From Streptomyces sp. NRRL F-2580 (GTDB taxonomy: Bacteria > Actinomycetota > Actinomycetes > Streptomycetales > Streptomycetaceae), in contig NZ_JOIR01000007.1 in the NCBI RefSeq assembly GCF_000720115.1, positions 124,001 through 188,000 of the forward strand: a stretch of 64,000 bases of DNA, in the 5' to 3' direction. Both the position numbers and the translations under genes were made by a program. Below the pieces are notes generated by a model, which made no database searches, was not told the origin of the DNA, and worked only from the letters and a program-made list of their open reading frames with translations. Shown here in pieces: positions 16,669 to 23,008 of the stretch; position 1 is the stretch's first letter; every line of letters starts with the position of its first letter.

Positions 16669-17520
16669 TCAGGCGGACGCGGCGGCGGCGAGCGCATTGG
16701 CCCGGCGCCGGCTCGCGTACCAGACCAGCCCCGCCGTGGCGGCTGCCGCGCCCACGGCGGCCGCGGCGACCAGGGCCGGGCGCGCGGGCATCGACAGCCC
16801 GGGCAGCCGCTGCTTGAGCCGCACGGGCCGGCTGAACACCAGCACCGGCCACTCGCGGGCCACGGCTTCCCGCCGCAGCGTCCGGTCGGGATTGACCGCG
16901 TGCGGGTGTCCCACGGCCTCCAGCATCGGGATGTCGGTGGCCGAGTCGCTGTAGGCGTAGCAGCGGGCGAGGTCGTACCCCTCGGACTCCGCGAGCTCGC
17001 GCACGGCCTCCGCCTTGGTGGGCCCGTAGGCGTAGTACTCGATCTCGCCGGTGAAGCAGCCGTCCTCGCCCACGACCATGCGCGTGGCGACGACCCGGTC
17101 CGCCCCGAGCATCTCCCCGATGGGCTCGACGACTTCCGCGCCGGAGGTCGACACGATCACCACGTCGCGGCCCGCGGTGTGGTGGGCCTCGATCAACGAG
17201 GCGGCCTCGTCGTAGATGATCGGGTCGATGAGGTCGTGGAGGGTCTCCGCGACGATCTCCCGTACCTGCTGCACGTTCCATCCCTTGCAGAGGCCGGACA
17301 GGTACTCCCGCATCCGTTCCATCTGGTCGTGGTCGGCGCCGCCGGCCAGGAAGATGAACTGCGTGTACGCGGTGCGCAACACGGCTCGCCGGTTGATCAG
17401 GCCGCCTTGGTAGAAGGACTTGCTGAACGTCAGGGTGCTCGACTTCGCAATGACCGTCTTGTCCAGGTCGAAGAAGGCTGCGGTGCGAGGCGAGGAGTGC
17501 GGCAAGGGCTGATTTTCCAC
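16669..17520 (-). CDS. HAD-superfamily IB phosphatase with C-terminal membrane anchor
   Basis: 283 residues from GTG 17520. This start is preferred because TATGCT lies exactly 6 nt upstream (leaderless), and it yields the conserved M-E-N-Q-P-like N-terminus; ATG 17544 is the alternative. Motif I is F-F-D-L-D-K-T near residue 16, motif II is V-S-T-S-G, and the Asp-rich motif IV is Y-S-D-S-A-T-D. One hydrophobic helix follows at about 245-265, then a basic tail. HAD-IB members are SerB-like phosphatases; the substrate here is unknown. The neighbourhood (Tad cpaE gene divergent, two ncRNAs) is the same as around Rv3661. Confidence 0.88.
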   Translation of the reverse strand: MENQPLPHSSPRTAAFFDLDKTVIAKSSTLTFSKSFYQGGLINRRAVLRTAYTQFIFLAGGADHDQMERMREYLSGLCKGWNVQQVREIVAETLHDLIDPIIYDEAASLIEAHHTAGRDVVIVSTSGAEVVEPIGEMLGADRVVATRMVVGEDGCFTGEIEYYAYGPTKAEAVRELAESEGYDLARCYAYSDSATDIPMLEAVGHPHAVNPDRTLRREAVAREWPVLVFSRPVRLKQRLPGLSMPARPALVAAAAVGAAAATAGLVWYASRRRANALAAAASA

Positions 17521-17526
17521 GCCCCG

Positions 17527-17532
17527 AGCATA
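17527..17532 (-). promoter_or_regulatory. -10 box of the HAD gene (leaderless)
   Basis: TATGCT on the minus strand, 6 nt from GTG 17520. Confidence 0.45.
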
Positions 17533-17629
17533 TGCGCCCACCATTCGGCGTAAGGTGTGGCGCGTGGGTTTGCCTGAGAGGGCTCTCGGGTACACCATGG
17601 AAGTCACGGATCGTTCGCGACCGTGCTAA

Positions 17630-17706
17630 CCCGGTCTGGCTCCTCCCCCCCCCGAGTCGGACCGTGGGGACGACCCCCGCTCTCCCCCCCGGCGGGGGTC
17701 GTCGCA
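17630..17706 (+). ncRNA. 6C RNA
   Basis: Two consecutive hairpins, each with a C-run in its loop. The first pairs GGTCTGGCTC (17633-17642) with GAGTCGGACC (17654-17663) and has nine Cs in the loop. The second pairs GACGACCCCCGC (17669-17680) with GCGGGGGTCGTC (17692-17703) and has seven Cs. This is the defining layout of the actinobacterial 6C RNA. The C loops fix the strand. The location between the HAD gene and cpaE is the same as for B11/6C in M. tuberculosis (Rv3660c-Rv3661). It is reported to affect cell division and stress genes through its C-rich loops. The 5' end is uncertain. Confidence 0.88.
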
Positions 17707-17996
17707 TGTCCGGACGCGGTTCGCGTCCCTTCCTTCGGCCCCAAGTGACCATCTTCCCGGCCCCCCTTTTCTGCGGGGCCGACGCGGCGAAGGCCCTCAC
17801 CCCCTCAGACTCGTGACGGTGCGTAGTGGTTCCGGCGCGCTCCGGAACTCACCTGGGAGGGTGACCGGGTTATTCACAACCGATGGGTTGTCCACAGTTA
17901 TCGAGCAAGATCCACTTGTTTTTCCTGATCGCTGCACGGTGATTCCAGCCGCGAAGTCCGCGGTGCTGGATTTGCAGTGAGAAGGAGGCGGAGATC
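17707..17996. other. Intergenic region before the Tad-like operon
   Basis: No gene seen. It holds a hairpin CGGCCCC/GGGGCCG at about 17758-17782 that could end the 6C transcript, then an AT-richer stretch with TTATCGAG and TTGTTTTTCC that probably holds the cpaE promoter. GAAGGAGG lies before GTG 17997. Confidence 0.4.
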
Positions 17997-19181
17997 GTGG
18001 CTCGATCTAAGTCGTGTGAAACGCCGGAGTCCGTGGTGGCGGGGGCCGGAGCGGGGGCCGCGGCCGCGCCCGGTGGCGGGCGGCCGCTGATCATCACCGA
18101 GGACCCCGTGCTCCTCGACGACCTGCTGAGGCTGTGCGCCGCCGCGGGCGCCGAGCCGCACGTGCACCACGCGGTACCCGAGCACGGCGGTGCGGGCGGT
18201 TCGGCCGGCGCAAGTGAAGGGCGCGCCGGGGGTGTTGGCTGGGATACGGCGCCGCTCGTGCTCGTCGGGGACGACGCCGCGGGGCGGGTGCGAGGAGCGC
18301 CGCGCAGGACCGGCGTGTTCCTCGTCGGCCGGGACCTCGACGACCCCCTCGTGTGGCAACGCGCGGTGGAGATCGGTGCCGAGGAGGTGCTGCGCCTCCC
18401 CGACGCCGAGAGCCTGCTCGTCGACCGCATCGCCGACGTCGTGGAGGGGGCCGGACGGCCCGCCCTCGCCGTCGGGGTGATCGGAGGCGCCGGCGGGGCC
18501 GGAGCCTCCACCCTCGCCTGCGCGCTCGCCGTCCGGGCCGCCCGCGCCGGGGAGCGGACCATCCTCATCGACGGCGATCCGCTGGGCGGGGGCATGGACG
18601 TGCTGCTCGGCGGCGAGAGCGCCGAGGGGCTGCGCTGGCCGGACTTCGCGGCGTCGCGGGGGCGGGTCGGCGCCGGGGCCCTGGAGGAGTCCCTGCCCGA
18701 GCTGCACGCCCTGCGGGTGCTCAGCTGGGACCGCGGGGACCGGGTGGTGGTGCCGCCCGCCGCGATGCGGTCGGTGGTGGCCGCGGCACGCCGCCGGGGC
18801 GGGGTCGTCGTGGTCGACCTCCCGCGGCGGGTGGACGAAGCCGTGGCCGAGGTGCTGGCCCAGCTCGACCTGGTGCTGATGGTGGTGCCGGGCGAGCTGC
18901 GGTCGGTGGCCGCCGCGGGCCGGGTGGCGGCCGGCGTGCGGATGGTGGCCCGGGACGTGCGCGTCGTCGTACGGGGCCGCTGCCCGGGCGGTCTGGATCC
19001 GGAGGCCGTGGCCGGGCTGCTGGGGGCGCCGCTGGCCGGTGAGGTGCCGGTCGAGGTGGGGCTTCCGGGGCGGGTGGCCGAGGGGGAACCGCCGGGGGCG
19101 CATGGGCGCGGCGCGTTGGCCCGCTTCTGCGACGGCTTCTGGCAGCGGGCGCTCGGACCGGCCCAGGGGGTGCCGGCATGA
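17997..19181 (+). CDS. CpaE/Ssd-like ATPase of the Tad-like locus
   Basis: 394 residues. An Ala/Gly-rich receiver-like N-terminal half (about 30-150) precedes a ParA-type ATPase domain. The Walker A region G-G-A-G-G-A-G-A-S-T (from about 163) has Ala where ParA proteins have the catalytic Lys; the same is seen in other CpaE members. V-V-V-V-D-L-P near 280 is Walker B. In the Tad system CpaE localises the secretion ATPase; in mycobacteria the orthologue Ssd (Rv3660c) affects septation. First gene of the operon; its stop overlaps the next ATG. Confidence 0.85.
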   Translation: MARSKSCETPESVVAGAGAGAAAAPGGGRPLIITEDPVLLDDLLRLCAAAGAEPHVHHAVPEHGGAGGSAGASEGRAGGVGWDTAPLVLVGDDAAGRVRGAPRRTGVFLVGRDLDDPLVWQRAVEIGAEEVLRLPDAESLLVDRIADVVEGAGRPALAVGVIGGAGGAGASTLACALAVRAARAGERTILIDGDPLGGGMDVLLGGESAEGLRWPDFAASRGRVGAGALEESLPELHALRVLSWDRGDRVVVPPAAMRSVVAAARRRGGVVVVDLPRRVDEAVAEVLAQLDLVLMVVPGELRSVAAAGRVAAGVRMVARDVRVVVRGRCPGGLDPEAVAGLLGAPLAGEVPVEVGLPGRVAEGEPPGAHGRGALARFCDGFWQRALGPAQGVPA

Positions 19182-20326
19182 GCACGGTACTGCTGGACGC
19201 GGTGCGCCGCCGGCTCGCCGAGAGCGGGGCGGAACCGACCCCGGCGCGGGTGGCGGCGGCCCTGCGGGCCCAGGGCCGGCTGCTCGGGGATGCCGAAGTG
19301 TTGGGTGTGGCCGCCGAGTTACGGTCCGAGCTGGTCGGCGCCGGCCCGTTGGAGGCGTTGCTGGCCGACCCGGAGGTCACCGATGTGCTGGTGGCGGCCC
19401 CTGATCGGGTGTGGGTGGACCGGGGTGGCGGGCTGGAGCTGACCGGGGTGACCTTCGCCGACCCCGAGGCCGTGCGCAGGCTCGCCCAGCGGCTGGCCGC
19501 CGTGGCGGGGCGGCGCCTCGACGACGCCCGGCCCTGGGTGGACGCCCGCATGCCGGACGGCACCCGGCTGCATGCCGTGCTGCCGCCGGTGGCGGTCGGC
19601 TCGGCCTGCCTCTCCCTGCGGGTGGTGCGGCCCCGGGCGTTCACGCTGGAGGAACTCGTCGTGGCGGGCACGCTGCCGCCCGGCGGCCACCGGCTGCTCC
19701 GGGACATGGTCGAGGCCCGGCTGTCGTTCCTCGTCTCCGGGGGCACGGGAACCGGCAAGACCACCCTGCTCAGCGCCCTGTTGGGGCTGGTCGGGCCCGG
19801 TGAGCGGATCGTGCTGGCCGAGGATTCGGCCGAGCTGCGCCCCGACCATCCGCACGTGGTGCGGCTGGAGGCCCGGCCGGCCAATCAGGAGGGGGCGGGC
19901 CTGGTCACGCTGGCGGATCTGGTCCGGCAGGCGCTGCGGATGCGGCCCGACAGGCTCGTGGTCGGCGAGGTGCGGGGTGCCGAGGTGGCGGATCTGCTCG
20001 CCGCGCTGAACACCGGACACGAGGGGGGATGCGGCACGGTCCACGCGAATGCCGCCGCCCATGTCCCGGCCCGGCTGGAGGCGCTCGGGACGGCCGCCGG
20101 GCTCGACCGGGCCGCCCTGCACAGCCAGTTGGCCGCCGCGCTGACCCTGGTGCTCCACCTGGTCCGGGACCGTGAGGGGCGCCGCCGGCTGGCCGAGGTG
20201 CACGTGCTGGAGCGGGACGCCGCCGGACTGGTGGTCACCGTACCGGCGCTGCGCTGGTCTGCCCGGGGCTTCGTACGGGAGCAGGGCTGGGACCGGCTGC
20301 GTCCACTGCTGCGAGGTGTCCGGTGA
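19178..20326 (+). CDS. tadA: TadA/CpaF secretion ATPase
   Basis: 382 residues. The N-terminal helical domain contains V-D-R-G-G-G, followed by the GspE/PilT-type ATPase core with Walker A G-G-T-G-T-G-K-T-T-L at about 187-196, the Asp box A-E-D-S-A-E-L, Walker B P-D-R-L-V-V-G-E-V-R and the His box N-T-G-H-E-G. It is a hexameric motor expected to drive pilin assembly or secretion at the cytoplasmic membrane. It overlaps cpaE by 4 nt (ATGA) and tadB by 4 nt (GTGA), so all are co-translated. Confidence 0.93.
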   Translation: MSTVLLDAVRRRLAESGAEPTPARVAAALRAQGRLLGDAEVLGVAAELRSELVGAGPLEALLADPEVTDVLVAAPDRVWVDRGGGLELTGVTFADPEAVRRLAQRLAAVAGRRLDDARPWVDARMPDGTRLHAVLPPVAVGSACLSLRVVRPRAFTLEELVVAGTLPPGGHRLLRDMVEARLSFLVSGGTGTGKTTLLSALLGLVGPGERIVLAEDSAELRPDHPHVVRLEARPANQEGAGLVTLADLVRQALRMRPDRLVVGEVRGAEVADLLAALNTGHEGGCGTVHANAAAHVPARLEALGTAAGLDRAALHSQLAAALTLVLHLVRDREGRRRLAEVHVLERDAAGLVVTVPALRWSARGFVREQGWDRLRPLLRGVR

Positions 20327-21207
20327 GCGCCGAGGCGGGGCTGCCGGTGCCGGTGTTCGCCGGGGTGATCTGCGCCGGGGCGGCCGCCTGGGGGCTCTCC
20401 GGGGGCGACCGCGTGGCCCGGCGGGTCCGGGTGGTGCTGGCCGGGGGCGCTCCGGCGGTTCCGGGCGGGCCGCTGCACTGGGAGCGGCTGCTGATCGCCG
20501 TACGGGTGCGGGCGGCGAGGTGGCGGGAGTGGGCCTGCCTCGGGGCCGGTCTCCTGGTCGCGGTGCTCGGCGGGTCGGTGATCCCGTTGCTGGCGGGCGC
20601 GGCGGCGCTGCCGTTGCTGCGGCGCTGGCTGCGGGTACGGGCGCGGGAGCGGGCCCGGGCGGCGCGGGCCGCCGAGGTGGTGGCCCTGTGCGGGGCGGTG
20701 GTGGGCGAGCTGCGGGCGGGGGCCCAGCCCGGGCAGGCGCTGACGGCGGCGATGCGGCGCACTGCCGCGGTCCCGGGCGGGCCGGGTGCGGCCGAGGCGG
20801 GCGTCCTGGCCGCCGCGGCGTTCGGCGGGGACGTGCCGGGAGCGCTGCGCCAGGCGGCGAAGGAGTCCGGCGCGCAGGGGCTGGCCGGGATGGCCGCCTG
20901 TTGGCGGGTGTCCGTGGACGGCGGTGCGGGACTGGCCGCCGGGCTGGACCGGCTGGAGGGGGCCCTGCGGGCGGAGCGGGACCGGCAGGAGTCGCTGCGG
21001 GCCCAGTTGGCGGGGGCGCGTTCGACGGTGCTGGTGCTCGCCCTGCTGCCGCTGGTGGGCCTGCTGATCGGCACCGGACTGGGGGCGGATCCGCTGCGGG
21101 TGCTGCTGCACACCCCGATGGGCTGGGGGTGCCTGCTGACGGGCGCGCTGCTGGAGGCGCTGGGGCTGCTGTGGTGCCGGCGGATCGTACGGGCGGGGGA
21201 GCGGTGA
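20323..21207 (+). CDS. tadB: TadB-like type II secretion F-domain membrane protein
   Basis: 294 residues, GTG start overlapping tadA. One N-terminal membrane helix (about 5-25), two more near 65-105, a cytoplasmic T2SSF domain (about 120-225) with the typical G-Q-A-L-x3-M-R pattern, and two C-terminal helices. TadB and TadC form the inner-membrane platform for the TadA motor. The stop overlaps the ATG of tadC (TGATG). Confidence 0.85.
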   Translation: MSAEAGLPVPVFAGVICAGAAAWGLSGGDRVARRVRVVLAGGAPAVPGGPLHWERLLIAVRVRAARWREWACLGAGLLVAVLGGSVIPLLAGAAALPLLRRWLRVRARERARAARAAEVVALCGAVVGELRAGAQPGQALTAAMRRTAAVPGGPGAAEAGVLAAAAFGGDVPGALRQAAKESGAQGLAGMAACWRVSVDGGAGLAAGLDRLEGALRAERDRQESLRAQLAGARSTVLVLALLPLVGLLIGTGLGADPLRVLLHTPMGWGCLLTGALLEALGLLWCRRIVRAGER

Positions 21208-21986
21208 TGGGCGGCGTCCTCGTCCACAGGCTGGGGATGGCGCTGTGCGTCGCGGCGGCGGCCCTCTGGGTGGTGGGGTCGGCGGTGGTGGCGCGGGTCC
21301 GGGAGCGGGCGGCCCGGCGCAGGATCGCGGCGCTGCTCGGAGTGGAACAGGTTCCGCGCGGGCCGGCGTTCGCTTCCGCGGTGCGGGGTGTTCTGGCGGC
21401 GTGGGCCGGGCCGGCCGGGGCGCTGTTGGCGGGCTGGGTGCTCGTCGGCGGGTCTGCGGGTGCGATGGTCGGCGCGCTGGCCGCGCTCGGCGTGTGGCGG
21501 TGGCGGGCCAGGGCGCGGCCGCCGGCCGCGGTGGATCCGGGGGAGGCGGAGCGGCAGCTGCCGTTCGCCGCCGATCTGTTGGCCGCGTGTCTGGCGGCCG
21601 GGGCGGGACCTGTGGAGGCCGCGGAGGTGGTCGGGGAGTCGCTGGGCGGCCCGGTGGGCGAGCGGCTGGCGAGGGCCGGGGCGGAGCTGCGGCTCGGCGG
21701 CGAACCGGGCGCCGGGTGGGGGAGGTTGGCGGAGATACCGGGCGCCCGGGCGCTCGCGGAATGCCTGGAGCGGGCCGCTCGGACGGGGGCGCCCGCGGCC
21801 GAACCGGTCTCCCGCCTCGCGTCGGGCCTCCGGGAGGACCGGGCCCGCCGGGCGGGAGCCAGGGCGCAGCGGGCGGCGGTACTCGTCACCGCGCCGGTGG
21901 GGCTGTGTTTCCTCCCCGCTTTTCTCGCGATCGGGGTGGCGCCGGTGGTGATCGGAATGGCCTCGGGACTTCTCTCGAACACCTGA
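21207..21986 (+). CDS. tadC: TadC-like type II secretion F-domain membrane protein
   Basis: 259 residues from ATG 21207, which shares its A with the tadB stop. It has an N-terminal membrane helix, a second hydrophobic region at about 60-95, an F domain containing L-P-F-A-A-D-L-L-A-A-C-L-A-A-G (about 115-129), and a C-terminal helix ending before S-N-T. Very high GC leaves all frames open, so a longer frame running in from tadA is an artefact; the coupled start is the real one. Confidence 0.82.
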   Translation: MGGVLVHRLGMALCVAAAALWVVGSAVVARVRERAARRRIAALLGVEQVPRGPAFASAVRGVLAAWAGPAGALLAGWVLVGGSAGAMVGALAALGVWRWRARARPPAAVDPGEAERQLPFAADLLAACLAAGAGPVEAAEVVGESLGGPVGERLARAGAELRLGGEPGAGWGRLAEIPGARALAECLERAARTGAPAAEPVSRLASGLREDRARRAGARAQRAAVLVTAPVGLCFLPAFLAIGVAPVVIGMASGLLSNT

Positions 21987-22038
21987 CGTCGCATTGACCA
22001 CACACACATCAACAACGGAAATCAACAGGAGGTATGCC

Positions 22039-22236
22039 ATGAGGATCATCTGGTTTCGGCTGCGGACGGCACTGACCCGTCGCGGGGACGACGCGGGGAT
22101 GTCCACCTCGGAATACGCCATGGGCACGATCGCGGCCTGCGCATTCGCGGCCGTTCTCTACAAGGTGGTGACGAGCGAAGTCGTCGCGACGGCCCTTCAG
22201 TCGACCATCGGGAAGGCGCTCGATGTGCCCTTCTGA
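22039..22236 (+). CDS. Flp-like pilin (DUF4244 type)
   Basis: 65 residues from ATG 22039, with a perfect AGGAGG 6 nt upstream. A basic leader (R-L-R-T-A-L-T-R-R-G-D-D-A-G) ends at Gly20, followed by M-S-T-S-E-Y-A-M-G and a single hydrophobic helix. Glu at +5 and Tyr at +6 after the glycine are the hallmark of Flp prepilins cleaved by TadV-type peptidases. It is therefore the likely major pilin of this locus, though no pilus is well established in Streptomyces. It has the strongest ribosome site of the operon, consistent with high stoichiometry. Confidence 0.85.
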   Translation: MRIIWFRLRTALTRRGDDAGMSTSEYAMGTIAACAFAAVLYKVVTSEVVATALQSTIGKALDVPF

Positions 22237-22609
22237 GGGGAAGTCGTCGGCGCGCCGGAAAATCGGGGACCGGGGATATGTGACGGCCGAGGCCGCCCTC
22301 GTGATCCCGGCGCTGGTGCTGTTCGCGGCGCTGCTGGTGTGGGCCCTGATGGCGGCGGCCGCGCAGATCAGGTGTGTGGACGCTGCTCGGGCCGGCGCCC
22401 GGGCGGTGTCCCGCTCGGAGCCGGCCGGGGTGGCCGTGGCGGCGGCCAAGGAGGCAGCGCCGCCGGGGGCGCGGGTGGAGCTGGAGCGGGTGGGCGACCT
22501 GTGGCGGGTCCGGGTGGCGGCGCCCGCGCCGGGGCCGGGCGGGCTGCCCGTACGGCTCGGGGCGCAGGCGGTGGCCCTGGCCGAGGACAGCGTGGGGCCG
22601 CCGCCGTGA
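22223..22609 (+). CDS. TadE-like minor pseudopilin
   Basis: 128 residues, GTG start overlapping the pilin gene by 14 nt. R-K-I-G-D-R-G then Y-V-T-A-E-A-A-L: the glycine followed by Glu at +5 fits prepilin processing. A hydrophobic helix of about 25 residues follows, then an Ala/Val-rich extracytoplasmic domain ending in P-P-P. TadE proteins are minor pilins with the A-x-V-E-x-A-L signature. Confidence 0.82.
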   Translation: MCPSEGKSSARRKIGDRGYVTAEAALVIPALVLFAALLVWALMAAAAQIRCVDAARAGARAVSRSEPAGVAVAAAKEAAPPGARVELERVGDLWRVRVAAPAPGPGGLPVRLGAQAVALAEDSVGPPP

Positions 22610-22947
22610 GCCGGGACCGGGGCTCCGCCACGGTCTGGGCGGCCCTGGTGGCCACGGTGCTGGGGGCGGTGTTCGGCGGGGTGCTGCTGCTCGGCCAGGC
22701 CGTAGTGGCCCGGCACCGGGCGGCTTCGGCCGCGGATCTCGCGGCCCTCGCGGCGGCGGCCACGTGGGCGCACGGACCGGAGACCGCCTGTGCCACGGCG
22801 CTGCGGGTGGCCCGGGCTCAGGAGGCGGCGCTCGCCGGCTGCCGTCTCCACGGAGAGGTCGCCGAGGTGACGGCCCGGGTGGCGGCGGGCCCCTTCACCC
22901 CCGCCGTCGCGGCCCGTGCGGGCCCGCCTCGGGCGTCGCCGGAGTGA
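22606..22947 (+). CDS. TadG/Rv3654c-like secreted or membrane protein
   Basis: 113 residues from GTG 22606, overlapping the TadE stop by 3 nt. The N-terminus reads S-R-D-R-G then S-A-T-V-W and a long hydrophobic helix. Compared with TadE, the Glu at +5 is Trp, so processing by a prepilin peptidase is uncertain. A helical A-S-A-A-D-L-A-A-L-A-A-A-A segment follows, typical of this family. Two cysteines at about 61 and 75 could form a disulphide outside the cell. Last gene of the operon. Confidence 0.78.
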   Translation: MSRDRGSATVWAALVATVLGAVFGGVLLLGQAVVARHRAASAADLAALAAAATWAHGPETACATALRVARAQEAALAGCRLHGEVAEVTARVAAGPFTPAVAARAGPPRASPE

Positions 22948-23008
22948 GGCCGGGCCAGGGGCCCGGGCCGGACCCCACGAGGCGCCAGGGCCCGGTTCAG
23001 GGCCTGCG

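Noticed and set aside
16368..16697. Minus-strand ORF with K/R-rich N-terminus downstream of the HAD gene
   Set aside because: It lies within the predicted Ms1 RNA, has irregular codon usage and a TTA codon, and no ribosome site; the RNA explains the region better.
20207..20217. Near match TGCACGTGCT inside tadA
   Set aside because: One mismatch to the WhiJ-cluster palindrome, in coding sequence, and no other copy near it.
20172..21986. A 604-codon frame running through tadA, tadB and tadC
   Set aside because: Only its last 259 codons are real (tadC); the upstream part is antiphase to tadA and tadB and purely Gly/Arg/Ala.
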